64,000 bases of DNA from Lomentospora prolificans (taxonomy: Eukaryota; Ascomycota; Sordariomycetes; Microascales; Microascaceae). Location of the stretch: the NCBI GenBank assembly GCA_029532625.1, contig JARFXM010000011.1:1178001-1242000 (forward strand), given 5' to 3'. Both the position numbers and the translations under genes were made by a program. Below the pieces are notes generated by a model. It was not told where the DNA came from. It saw nothing but the letters and a program-made list of their open reading frames with translations, and ran no database searches. Of the stretch, positions 32,437 to 44,184 are shown one piece after another. Numbering within the stretch: position 1 is the first letter of the stretch; every line of letters begins with the position of its first letter.

Positions 32437-33645
32437 CTACGATCCGTCCAGACTGGCATATTTTGGGATCTCTCCGCTCCCCGGTGGTGCAATCGTCGGA
32501 TGGTGGCTGACGGGTTCCACTCCAGGGTCGGAAGAGTTCTCTGTGCTTGTGGCATGGTTCTGACGGTTGCCCTTTGCTCTTCCAGCGGTGATTGTACGCC
32601 GTGCGTCTGCCAACATCTGGACTCTTTGGTCCCTGTTCATGTTCCCTACAGCTGTAGGCATTCTCCACCGCACACGTAAGGGACAACCCGCGATAATGGC
32701 ACGTCCCTGGCAGGCGAGCGCAGCCTTCTCCGCGGCCTCCCGAGTCTCGAAGTTAACAAAAGCACAATGCGACATGTGCGAACAAATTAGGCTTTTGATC
32801 TTGCCATGGACTTTAAAGAAGTCTCGAATCTTGTACTCGGGAAGGTCGTCTTCGACTCCAGTTAGGAAAAGGGACATGATATTCTTATCCTCCGGGGGTA
32901 TCCAGTCTTTAGGTCCAATAGGCGCATGTGTCGATCCAGCCGCGGCCTGCCTCGAACGATTTGGATGCCCAGCACCACTCACCGGTCTTGCTGCTCGGGA
33001 GTCTCGAGTCCGGATCGGGCCAGGCCCTCCACGACCGGCACCTACCATGGGGTTGCCGTGTGAAGAGACAACTGCGCCGGTATCGTCAACGGTCGGGCCT
33101 TTCCTGAAATATGGCTTGCTTGTCGCTAGGCGGCGGAGTAGTTCTCTAGCCTTTTCATCAGTCTTCTCATACTCCTCGACACCCCCGCGTCCCTCTTCAA
33201 TAGCCCGCTCATTGTTCTGAGCGAAGTATTCACGGTTGACATCGGAGGTGGGACCCGGAGCGACCATTTTCAACGCGGCATCGCGTACCACTAGAGGTAG
33301 GCCGAAGGAAAGGTCAAGCATGCAACTTTGGCAGCAATTCTTAAGCCTGGCGCAGGTGAGACAGACGTTGCATCGTCGTTTTCGGCCCTGTGCCCGGTCG
33401 GCACTCCAGCTGAAGATTGTAAACGGCCGTGTGCACTATAAGGTAAGTATGCGCCAGTCAGCGTACTGTTAGGCGGCAAATTTGGGTGAGCGGCTACCAC
33501 ATACCAGCTTGCATTCGGCACCATAATCTTCTTTCAGCATTTTCACGTAAGGGTTTTCAGGGAGGCAGTTCTCACAGATGGAAGGGAAGTCCGTTGTTTC
33601 CCATCCAGACCTGTTGAGATCCTGCTTAATCTGGGGAGGAGGCAT
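32437..33645 (-). CDS. SLT11: spliceosome component SLT11/Ecm2 (Cwf5, RBM22 family)
   Basis: Exons on minus are 33645-33505 and 33435-32437, giving 379 residues. The N-terminus (SICENCLPENPYVKM, GAECKLCTRPFTIFSW, RRCNVCLTCARLKNCCQSCM) is the multi-zinc module shared with RBM22. The intron splits it immediately after ECKL. A central basic/Gly region leads to one RRM (SLFLTGVEDDLPEYKIRDFF, with RNP1-like HCAFVNFE, residues about 225-300). The C-terminal 80 residues are low complexity. The protein is part of the Prp19-associated core that contacts U6 and the catalytic RNA in the activated spliceosome. Confidence 0.93.
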
Positions 33646-34446
33646 TTTATCCGGCTCGATATTGTCACAGCGGGGGACTATCGTGTTGGTGTAAGGTCAT
33701 CCTCCATCGTGGATTGCCCTTTGCAAGGCTCTACACATGAGAGGCAAAAAAGGTAATCTTGTATTACATAAGCGTCTCAGGCGGATCTTGCAGATGGATG
33801 AGCTTGGTGAGATGCGTGTAGCACTCGCTGTATTAGCTAAAGGGTGCAGATGTACTTGTACCATCATCTCCACAGTAAAGTACCCCATGCTGCATTCATC
33901 AATCATTGAAGGCGGTCATAAACTAAGCTCGAAATGATCAAAGTGACTTTGGAAAACAGTGATAGGGGTGCTCTATCCCTAGACATCCATTCGATTTATT
34001 AATAATACTCTTTAATATCAATTGGAAGTTCCTTCGCTGACACAGCCCCTGACCCCTGTACCTGACTCGTATTCGGATTTAAATTTTCTAGTATACTTAT
34101 TGGCTCCATCCGTGCTCTAGAGGTCAAATTTGAAGATTCGCTCTGGAGTATAGATACATTACATGTTATACGCATCTCCAAGTGAATTTCCGTACCGAAG
34201 ACCTTGCATGTGATCATGGTGACCAGAGGCCCATGCCAAATTTTGGAGCTTGAAAACAAGGGGCTAGAGAAAAAGATCGTCAACCCGAATACGCAGCTTG
34301 AACAACACTTCCAGATCATTTCATGCATATAATAAACCCGATCCACCAACACTGTTTTCCTAGACTCAGTCCTCCTAGTAAGATCGCCTAAGGAAGAAAG
34401 CTCCTATTTCTCGCCCTCCGACCAATTTACGAACAAGCTAGACAAT
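33646..34446. other. shared upstream region of SLT11 and ERG6
   Basis: The 800 bases separate divergent starts. The left half has no gene-like frame; the right half ends in the ERG6 leader. No sterol-response-type palindrome is certain. Confidence 0.5.
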
Positions 34447-35781
34447 ATGGTGGCATCTTCGAACGCTTCGAGCCTCGAGAGAGAGGATCACAACCGTGAT
34501 GCGGCCTTCAACAAGGCAATGCACGGCAGTAGTGCAAAAGCCACCGGCGGAATATCTGCAATGTTGAGAAAAAACACTGCCGCACAGAAGGTGGCTTCGG
34601 AAGAGTACTTTAAGCACTGGGACAACAAGGCCGCCAAAGATGAGACCGCGGAGGATCGAGCGGTAAGTTTAACCCAAGAATCTAGAGACATTAATCTCTA
34701 ACGACCGTGGCACAGGCTCGTACAGCCGAGTATGCTACACTTACAAGGCAGTATGTCTATCCCGACCTTCGAGAAAGCTTTATTCAGCTTCGACTGTCAT
34801 ACTAACCAATAGACAGTTACTACAACCTGGCCACCGACTTGTACGAATATGGCTGGGGTCAATCGTTCCACTTCTGTCGTTTCTCATACGGAGAGCCCTT
34901 CTATCAGGCCATCGCTAGACATGAACATTACCTAGCGCATTGCATTGGAATTAAGGAGGGCATGAAAGTGCTTGATGTTGGCTGTGGTGTTGGTGGCCCA
35001 GCACGCGAGATCGCAAAGTTTACAGGCTGTCATGTAACAGGATTGAACAACAATGACTATCAGATCGAGCGTGCCACCCACTATGCCGCCAAAGAGGGTC
35101 TAGCTGACCAACTTGACTTCGTCAAGGGTGATTTTATGGTATGTCGGTTGCTAGAAAGGCATTTTGCGGCTCTTGATGGCTAACCGTACTTCACCTTGGG
35201 AATAGCAAATGTCATTCGCCGACAACACTTTCGATGCTGTGTACGCTATTGAGGCTACCGTCCACGCACCTACCCTGGAGGGCATTTACAGCCAGATTTT
35301 CCGTGTTCTCAAGCCCGGCGGTGTATTCGGTGTATATGAATGGCTCATGACTGACGAATACAATAATGACGACCTGCATCATCGAGCGATTCGCCTCGGA
35401 ATTGAACAGGGAGATGGCATTTCCAACATGTGCAGGGTCTCCGAGGCCCTGGCTGCCATTGACGCGGCCGGCTTTGAGATGGTTATGCATAAAGATCTCG
35501 CAGCGAACGACGACCCGCTTCCGTGGTATTGGCCTCTATCTGGAGAGCTAAGATATATTCAGTCACTTGGCGACATCTTCTCCATCGTGCGCATGACTCG
35601 ATGGGGCCGAACTATCATGCACAACCTGGCTGGTGTCATGGAGACCATTGGTGTCGTACCTGCTGGAACCAAGAAGACCGCCGATAGCCTTGCCCACGCC
35701 GCTGATTGTCTCGTCGCTGGAGGAAGGGAACATCTCTTCACACCAATGTATTTGATGGTTGCGAGGAAGCCATTAAACTAA
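34447..35781 (+). CDS. ERG6: sterol 24-C-methyltransferase
   Basis: Four exons (34447-34662, 34716-34750, 34817-35138, 35206-35781) give 382 residues, the normal length. Exon 2 is only 35 bases. The enzyme transfers a methyl group from SAM to C24 of zymosterol or lanosterol in ergosterol synthesis, at the ER and lipid droplets. Visible motifs are the family signature YEYGWGQSFHFCRF, SAM motif I VLDVGCGVGGPAREIA, the sterol-methyltransferase segment VYAIEATVHAP, RVLKPGGVFGVYEW, and a hydrophobic C-terminal part ending MVARKPLN. The TACTAAC branch point of intron 2 lies just before 34808. All key motifs are intact. Confidence 0.96.
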
Positions 35782-37060
35782 TTCTCGGAAAGGTTAGCCT
35801 AGCTACGCATTTTCTCCATAGGCCTTGCAAGGGCGTAGGTGTAGCTTGATGGAAGGCCAGTGCATGAGAGGTGTGTCGCTTCAGGAAGGTTCCTTGTAGC
35901 AAGGTATCAAGTATAGTCGATGCGTGGATTTAAGTTGGTGATACGATGCATGTACATACTCCGGTCAACTATAATTATTAATTATCACAATCAATTGATC
36001 TATAAAGAAAAAGAAAATAATAAAAATGAAATAAAAATAAAAAATAAAAATAGACGCGGCCGGTGGGGGGGAAGAAGGGGAATAGGAGTTGGATTCTGGT
36101 CGGGCGATGCGGAATATTATGATTGCGTACGCCGGCTGGTTCGACAAGTAGGGCGCTCTACTAGTAGCATGAAACCCATCGAGCCTCGGCGACGGATTCG
36201 CATTCTGTCATGTCATTGATATTTTGAAGACGGGTGTTCCCTTATCTCGGACCTTGCCAACAGGCGATCATTCGTCTCTTCAGCCCGCTAAGCCATCATC
36301 CTATTTCTGCCCCTATAGCGTCGAAGTCACCCAAACTCGTCAAACTTGTGGTATTTTAAGGACCCCTAAACTGAAGGTCAAATTCCCTACTCAGAAGTGG
36401 ACAAGGTCCGTTGAGAATAATGCGGTTTAGCCCAAACCGCTCCTAGCCTTCCGAAGGAAGGCGGCTAAAGCTCTATTCTTCGTTCAAAACGACGTTCATG
36501 GGCTTCGCGCTAGGAGTGTGGCATGCTGTTCTGATGTTGTACCCAATTATCCGACTTAACTAGGCCGGAAAGCTCCGGCCGGATACAGTTAAGATTTGTG
36601 GGAAAACTGATAAATTGGGAGTAGTAATACCTTTAACCAGCTGATTAAGCTGCCTTTATTATCTCAATATGGCAAGCATTCCAGAGCCATTCTGTGGTAC
36701 ATTGTACCTGTACTTCAGAGTCCCCATTTCCCATTCCGAGCCCCAGCCAAAGCTGAAGCTGTTGAGCTTCTCAACTCTTGAAAAAATTCCCTCTGTCAAC
36801 CAGTTCCGACCGAACTCCGTTTCGGATCTTCCTACTATCTCTTCCGCTTCTCATCCGCGAGATCCCATCCGGGCCATTTGGTTTTTCTCTTCCTTTTCGT
36901 CTCATCTCTTGAATTCTGGACTCGAAGTTCACTTCCCTCCGGCTTTTGAGTTGCTCGATATCCCGATAGCGTTGGCGATTTGATTCAATCCCTCGACGCT
37001 CTTATCGCGTCCAGCAACTAGTACGCATATCCGATCATTACGACACCACAGACACCAAAA
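35782..37060. other. intergenic region with hairpins
   Basis: After the ERG6 3' end there is an A-rich stretch (36000-36050), then three hairpin-forming inverted repeats (36422-36440, 36444-36467, 36555-36593, listed together). The last 350 bases look like the PDB1 promoter and leader. An open frame at 36669-36983 lies inside this leader and has no domain. Confidence 0.55.
36422..36593. repeat. cluster of three inverted repeats
   Basis: GCGGTTT..AAACCGC (36422-36440) and TAGCCTTCC..GGAAGGCGGCTA (36444-36467) are adjacent. At 36555-36593 CTTAACT..AGTTAAG encloses GCCGGA..TCCGGC. The last is a two-tier stem. The cluster could be a miniature element or a folded non-coding RNA; no second copy is seen in the window. 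Confidence 0.6.
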
Positions 37061-38333
37061 ATGTCGCGCCTTATGCTTCGCGTCCCCCGAATGGTAGCTT
37101 CGGGAAGGACCATGCCCTTTGTTAAGGCTACTTTCCTACCATCTTTCGCCACACGTACCGCCTTTCAGGCCAGAACCTACGCCTCCGCTGGTAGCAAGGA
37201 ATATACTGTTCGCGATGCACTAAACGAAGCGCTGGCTGAGGAACTAGAGTCAAATCCGAAGGTATTCGTACTAGGCGAAGAAGTGGCCCAGTACAACGGG
37301 GCCTACAAGGTCACCAAGGGCCTACTTGACAGGTTCGGGGAGAAGCGAGTGATTGATACCCCCATCACCGAAAGCGGTTTCTGTGGCCTAGCCGTCGGGG
37401 CCGCCCTGAGCGGCCTTCATCCTGTGGTATGTCTTGCTTTATTCTATCCTCTCACCACAGTCACTATTTTTGTCGTCTCCACCGTTCCAACAATGGGGCT
37501 CAACCTCGCAGTCTTCACATCGTTAGCCATATCAGTTCAAGATAGACACTAAACTAATCACATCACTCGTCCAGTGTGAATTCATGACATGGAACTTCGC
37601 CATGCAAGCGATAGACCAGATCGTCAACTCGGCAGCAAAAACGCTATACATGTCTGGGGGTATCCAGCCGTGCAACATCACCTTCCGTGGGCCTAACGGC
37701 TTCGCCTCTGGCGTTGCCGCTCAGCACTCTCAAGATTACTCCGCCTGGTATGGTAGTATTCCCGGTCTCAAGGTTGTTGCTCCCTGGAGTGCAGAGGACG
37801 CCAAGGGTCTTTTGAAAGCCGCTATTAGGGACCCGAATCCTGTTGTGGTCCTTGAGAACGAATTGATGTACGGACAGTCATTCCCCATGTCAGAGGCTGC
37901 CCAAAAAGATGACTTCGTACTTCCAATTGGGAAGGCAAAGATCGAGCGCGCTGGCAAGGATCTCACCATCGTGTCACTGTCCCGTTGCGTGGGACAGTGC
38001 TTGGTCGCGGCCGAGAACCTGAAGAAGAAATATGGCATTGAGGCGGAGGTCCTCAACCTCCGATCAGTGAAACCTATGGATGTTGAATCCATCGTCAAAT
38101 CTGTTAAGAAGACGCGTCGACTCCTTGCCGTTGAGTCTGGTTTCCCTGCGTTTGGCGTCGGTTCGGAGATTCTGGCTTTGACCATGGAATATGCCTTCGA
38201 TTATCTTGATGCGCCCGCTCAGAGAATCACCGGTGCCGAGGTCCCTACCCCGTATGCGCAAAAGCTTGAGGAGATGAGCTTCCCAACTGAGCAACTTATC
38301 GAGGATTACGCAGCCAAATTGCTTCGAGTATAG
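37061..38333 (+). CDS. PDB1: pyruvate dehydrogenase E1 component, beta subunit
   Basis: Two exons (37061-37426 and 37575-38333) encode 374 residues. The first 40 residues form a basic mitochondrial presequence (MSRLMLRVPRMVASGRTMPF; later ATRTAFQARTYASAG). The mature part matches E1 beta throughout: YTVRDALNEALAEELE, VFVLGEEVAQYNGAYKVTKG, DTPITESGFCGLAVGAA, NITFRGPNGFASGVAAQHSQ, VVVLENELMYG and the C-terminal transketolase domain (RSVKPMDVESIV). With E1 alpha it decarboxylates pyruvate using thiamine diphosphate in the matrix complex. The 148-base intron falls after LSGLHPV. Nothing is missing. Confidence 0.96.
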
Positions 38334-38930
38334 CTGAACCGGCCAATATTGTGTGTGAGAGAAAACTTGGTGGAAGGTAGAGTTGGTGTTAGCGCGAGAA
38401 GGTGACCGAAGTTCGCAAACCCAAAATAGAGCTAGCGTGGCTAGCCATGATGAGGAGATAGACAAGGGCCGAAGCGAGGTCGAGGGTGCAAATCTGTAAT
38501 CACATGTCTAATCCACCGAACGGTTTTAGACTGCTTAGAGGGTTTGAGAGCGGTCATCACTTGTAACTGTATCTTCTTTTTGCTCTATTTAAGCATTATT
38601 ATTACTCTCCGACCTCTCTGATCATGGTTGAACATACACGTGCACGCGCACATACATGCACATACATACCACCCAGACCAGTTTGGTCTAATCAGGTGCC
38701 AGTAAATTAGGTTGGCAGTTGAACGTGGATTGTGCCCGTCTCTGTCCAATTTTTTTTGGCGGCCACGACCTCATGTGCAGACTGCTGCCATTGATTCCGA
38801 CCTTCCCATCAGCCGTTCCCCACCTCCCCGCACAACAGCTCACACAACAACCATCCCACTCAGCACAGCTTCAATTCTCTTCCGGGCCCGCGGCGTGGTA
38901 TATGTCGGTACGCAATACCTAACTCTAGCC
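38334..38930. other. PDB1 3' flank and SKI2 promoter
   Basis: It contains a short CA-rich stretch (about 38636-38670, alternating CACGTG/CACGCG/CATACA) and a C-rich leader before the SKI2 start. The frame stays open upstream of 38931, but the translation is not conserved-looking. Confidence 0.5.
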
Positions 38931-41900
38931 ATGGTTTCCCTTTCTTCACTAGAAGCCCCTATGAAAGAGCTATCTCTTCTCGGTGAGCGAACGAGTAGAA
39001 AAGGAAACGCGGATGTGCCCATGATTGATGGCCTACTGTCTGAAGCTTCCAGGCGCACGAAGCGAAGAAGATTTTCTGCCACAAACAGCCAGCATCTGAA
39101 GCAACAACTCAGCGCTATTCTCTTATCACCTTCGGCCTCATTCTCGATCGAGTGGCTGGATCGGGTTCAACAGTATGTGGTGTATCCCGCGTCCGCCCCG
39201 CCTTTCAGTTTTCCCCGCCCTTCAAGCTCTGTATATAAACTGCGATTAATTCTGGTTAACCCATACTTTGAAATTAGACGCTGGGAATGCCCTATTGAGC
39301 ACACAGAACTACTCCACGTCGCCCCGACCCAGACAAGGACTGTCACACGATTTGTGCGCCAAGGGCTAGAGGGCCGGGTGATGGGATATAAAAGCGTAAC
39401 CGTCCCCGCGAACAGTTCCACGGCCAAGAATTCAACTTCTTTTCTCAGAAAGCCTGGAAGCAGATCCGACTTCGTTCGAGGTGGGGCTGGATTTTTTCCC
39501 TTTGCTCCGGGAGGGCTAGACGGGATCGAGGCCACAGCTACCTTCGAGGACCAGTTGCGGCTCTCGGATGAAGCCAATGCCCAAGAAAGGACGACTAACA
39601 AGCTGGAAAGGGTCATTACTTTAAGTTCTGACGGTGGTCTTCTAGAAGTGGCCCCCGGATGTTCGCGGGGTATTGTTTTTGGTAAAAAGCCTCGCCCTGC
39701 GGATGAGGAGGAAGGCCGAGAGGTAGTCCAGGAACTCGGAGAGGAGCCTCATCAACTCCCCGGCTTTACGGCGGGTGAAGATAACCCCGAATTAGTCACT
39801 GACGTGGGAGAGGGCTCTGAAGCCAACGATGACTCAGAAGAAGATATTGACGCTATTCTTCCAGTCGAGTTTCCCGCCCTCGAGCCCCACGGAATTCTAG
39901 CGACATCTAGTGTCCGGAGGGCGGGCCGGGAATATGCGCACATGGTAGATGTAAAACGTGAGATGCCGAATTTCCGAGAGCTTGTTCCAGACATGGCGAG
40001 AGAGTGGCCATTCGAGCTGGATACTTTCCAGAAGGAGGCGGTTTATCACCTCGAGAACGGCGATTCCGTGTTCGTGGCAGCTCATACCTCGGCGGGGAAG
40101 ACTGTTGTGGCTGAATACGCCATTGCATTGGCCGCAAAACATATGACAAAGGCGATTTACACATCTCCCATCAAAGCTCTCAGTAACCAGAAGTTTCGAG
40201 ACTTCCGTCTCACTTTTGACGACGTTGGAATCCTCACGGGCGATGTCCAGATAAATGCTGAAGCTAGTTGCTTGATCATGACTACGGAAATCCTGCGAAG
40301 TATGCTCTACCGCGGCGCTGATCTTATCCGAGATGTTGAGTTCGTCATATTTGATGAGGTCCACTACGTCAATGACTTCGAACGTGGCGTTGTATGGGAG
40401 GAAGTCATTATTATGCTACCAGACCATGTGTCTCTCATCCTGCTCTCTGCAACAGTCCCGAACACGTATGAATTCGCCTCGTGGGTCGGGCGTACTAAGA
40501 AAAAGGACATATACGTCATCTCAACAACAAAACGACCCGTACCACTAGAGCACTATCTCTGGGCAGGCAAAGATATCCATAAGATTGTCGATTCTGAGAA
40601 GCGGTTCCTTGAAAAGGGTTGGAAAGATGCCAATCACGCTCTTCAGGGAAGGCCAAAGGCCGTTGCGGATGGTTCTACCGGGAGTCGTGGCGGTACCGGA
40701 AGTCAAGGAAGAGGTGCCAGCCAACGGGGGTCTCGGGGCGGCCCAGGGCAAAGGGGTGCTTCTTCTCGGGGCGGCGGTAGAGGAATCCGAGGCTCCCGCG
40801 CGAGCCACACGCCAGGGCATATGGGCAAAACCGGTCGACCAGGCGGGTTCACATCTGCCGCACAAGACAAGACCCTCTGGGTCCATATGGTGCACTTCCT
40901 CAAAAAGGGCAATCTTCTTCCCGCCTGTGTTTTCGTCTTTTCCAAGAGAAGATGCGAAGAGAATGCAGACGCACTAAGCAACCAAGACTTTTGCACAGCG
41001 ACCGAAAAAAGCGCCATCCACATGTTAATTGAGAAGTCTATTGCGAGACTAAAACCAGAAGACCGAGTGCTGCCTCAGATAATTCGCCTTCGAGACCTCC
41101 TGGGTAGGGGCATTGCTGTCCATCACGGCGGTCTACTCCCAATTGTCAAGGAGCTTGTCGAGATACTCTTTGCTCAAACCCTTGTCAAGGTCCTTTTTGC
41201 AACGGAAACTTTTGCCATGGGCCTCAACCTTCCCACGCGCACCGTTGTCTTCTCTGGGTACCGCAAGCATGATGGCCATTCATTCCGTAACTTGCTCCCC
41301 GGGGAATACACCCAAATGGCTGGTCGAGCAGGTCGCAGGGGCCTTGATAGTGTTGGTTCCGTTATAATCGTGCCGCCCGGAGGTGATGAGGCCCCCCCTG
41401 CTGGAGAATTACGGACCATGATACTAGGCGAGCCATCCAAACTACGGTCGCAATTCAGGCTCACTTACAACATGATTTTAAACCTTTTGAGGGTTGAGGC
41501 GCTCAAAATCGAGGAAATGATTAAGCGCAGCTTCTCGGAGCACGCCACCCAACAACTTCTCCCCGAGCACGAAAAGGCTGTCAAGATCTCCGAAGCCGAC
41601 CTAGCTCGTGTCAAGAGAGATTCTTGTGATATCTGCGACTCCTCGATGGACTCATGTCACGAAGCATCGCAGTCATTTCAGCAGCTAACTACCGAGCTAT
41701 ACAGAGGCCTTTTAGCTATTCCTGTCGGCCGGAAGATGTTCTCCGCTCAACGCCTGATCGTCTACAGTCGAGACGGAATACGGACTGCCGGGATTCTTCT
41801 CGCAGAGGGCGCTAGTATCAAGGGCTCTCCCAATAACCCGATGGTACACGTGCTCGAAATCAAAACCGTGAGGGATACGAGAGACTCGACTGATCTTTTA

Positions 41901-43016
41901 CCGTTTCTACCAGCTTTCTGGGCTTTCCTCACACCTCTCCCACAAGCCAAAAAGCACGTGCGTATCAAGACGGTCCATGTCCCAGTAAAGGATGTTCTCT
42001 GCCTCACGAGATATGTCACGAAAGGGATCGTCCCAGAGGTGTTCCAAGGTGGCGATGCCTACCTGAAGGCAAAGGAAAGAATACATAGCTTATGTCGCTC
42101 GTGGGATGGGATATGGGAAGAGGCCGACATGTCTCGTTTCAAAAGTCTTTATCTACAAGAGTTGGTTGAGAACAGGAAGAAGGCAGCAGACGCTGCATCC
42201 TCTTCTCCAGCCATATTATGCCATGATTTTGTAAGACACGTAAGTCAGCTCGAGAGGCCAGTACCGCTTAATCTGCTCTGCCATCCCTTGTATCATCAAA
42301 CCGAGCAGCTAATTTTCATCTTCCACTTTTTATAGTTTGCGATGTGTCACGACCAGTGGATTATCAAAGAGCATATTTCTCAACTACGCCAGGCGCTCTC
42401 CGATCAGAACTTGCAATTGCTGCCTGACTATGAGCAGCGTATTCAGGTGCTCAAGGATCTGGATTTTATTGACGAAGAATCTCGCATCCAGCTCAAAGGA
42501 AAGGTAGCGTGTGAAATCCACTCAGGGGACGAGCTTGTCCTCACCGAACTCGTCTTGGATAATGTGCTTGCGGACTACGAGCCAGCAGAAATCGCCGCGC
42601 TCCTCTCCGCCTTCGTATTCCAGGAGAAGACCGACTGTGAGCCCTCGCTAACGAGTAATCTGGAGCGGGGAAGATCAACAATTGTGAAAATCAGCGAGAA
42701 AGTGAACGAGATACAAACGTTACACCAAGTCATTCAGTCTTCGGATGAATCTAACGATTTCGTTTCGCAACCGCGCTTCGGCCTAATGGAAGTGGTGTAT
42801 GAATGGGCGCGGGGTATGAGTTTCAAGAACATCACGGACTTAACGGACGTTCTAGAGGGGACGATTGTTCGTACTATCACGCGTCTTGATGAGACATGCC
42901 GAGAGGTCAAAAACGCTGCCCGCATCATCGGTGACCCAGAACTTTACCAAAAGATGCAGGCTGCCCAGGAGATGATCAAGAGGGATATTACGGCGGTCGC
43001 AAGCCTATATATGTGA
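38931..43016 (+). CDS. SKI2: Ski2-type RNA helicase of the Ski complex
   Basis: Exons are 38931-39172, 39278-42239 and 42336-43016, giving 1294 residues. I chose ATG 38931 (context GCCATGG) because the open frame upstream is not protein-like. The first intron (105 bases, GTATGTG..ATTAG) is stop-free and in frame, so it is easily missed; removing it joins SIEWLDRVQQ to RWECPIEHTE as in homologs. Helicase motifs: I AHTSAGKT, II FDEVHY, III LLSATVPN, VI QMAGRAGRRG. An Arg-Gly-rich stretch (about 40678-40800) sits where Ski2 and Mtr4 carry an insertion (arch) domain. The C-terminal domain ends AVASLYM. With Ski3 and Ski8 the helicase feeds mRNA 3' ends into the cytosolic exosome, for turnover and in yeast for repression of dsRNA virus. 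Confidence 0.94.
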
Positions 43017-43388
43017 ACATGTTACCCAGAAAATACAATATAATGGTTAGATACAATCTTTTGGTTATGATTCATCAGGCATGTCTATCGCTTGGGAGGG
43101 CAACCCGTAGATACCGCAGGTAAAGAAGAGACAAAATCGGCATGCTACCCTACAAAATCAAGTCACAATATACGCAAGTTTCACTTAGCTTCGCCACCCG
43201 CCTTCAATATACCTCAACAGATGGTGAGCTATCTTTAGGGACATGCCCTCCACGTGCCGTATGCTTGTCTCTTATGTGTAATCAATCAAGTGGTTTAACT
43301 CCCTTAACGCCTTTCCAGAATTCCCTTCCCGCCATACAGTTGTTGTCGTGCGTCCCTTACTCGGTGTCTGAGGAGCTGTAATGCTACA

Positions 43389-44184
43389 TTATGCCCTTAA
43401 GGCACGTAGCCTCTGCTGAAGCTTGTCCTCCTCTTCAGCAGTTGGTTCAGTTGTAACGGGGTCAGCTACAACTGGCTTTGGGCTATTAAGTTCCGCACTC
43501 AGCTCTACGCCTGCATCATCCGCAAGCTTCCCAAGAAGTTCGTGTACAGCATCATCGGATACTTGGGCGCTGGTCGACTGAGCAATAGCATCCTGGTAAA
43601 TTCCGTTTGACATGGCGTATTCCTCATTTTGCTGTTTGAATTGTTCGAGTGTGAGAAGAGTCTGATAATACTAGTGTTAGATCTCAAGATAAGTTGGCTC
43701 GAATGACTCGACATTTACCTTTTCCGGGTTGACGTTCCTCTGAGCCACAGACATGGTCCTTGATGAGTTTGCCATCATGTGCGTCATTCGATTCATTGCA
43801 TTGTTGGCCTGGATCTGTGCAGCAGATAGCTCGGCCATATCCGCCATTTGATCCATTTGCTGGGCCAATGCCTGCTTTGAGAGGAGCATTTTCGCCTTTT
43901 GATAAGCCTTGGCGGTTTCGCCTTTCTTGAGGAGCTGTACTAGAGGTTAAATTGCTGCAATAAGAAAGTACGCGGAAATAGCAGAGGCTGCTTAGGACCA
44001 ACCTCCTGAATCTGTTTTTTCAGAATAGGGTCTTGTTTGGCGGCCTTCTGCGCTTCTCTTCGGGCTTGCTTGGCTTGAAACTAAGAGCTTGGGTGAGACC
44101 ATGGCAGTGATGTGTAGCTGGCTGCGAACATACCCTGGCCTGGAACTCCACCTGCATATCCCGCGAAAGTTGTCGGTTGGACAT
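43389..44184 (-). CDS. DID2: ESCRT-III protein of the Snf7 family, Did2/CHMP1-like
   Basis: Four exons on minus (44184-44134, 44080-44003, 43934-43719, 43661-43389) encode 205 residues. The product starts MSNRQLSRDMQVEFQAR, continues with a Lys/Gln-rich helical core (MLLSKQALAQQMDQMADMAE; NAMNRMTHMMANSSRTM) and ends with a MIM1-type motif (EEEDKLQQRLRALRA) for binding the MIT domain of Vps4. The acidic C-terminal third and short length fit CHMP1/Did2; CHMP2/Vps2 is the alternative. Such proteins help disassemble ESCRT-III filaments in endosomal sorting. It is convergent with SKI2 across 372 bases that hold no gene. Confidence 0.8.
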
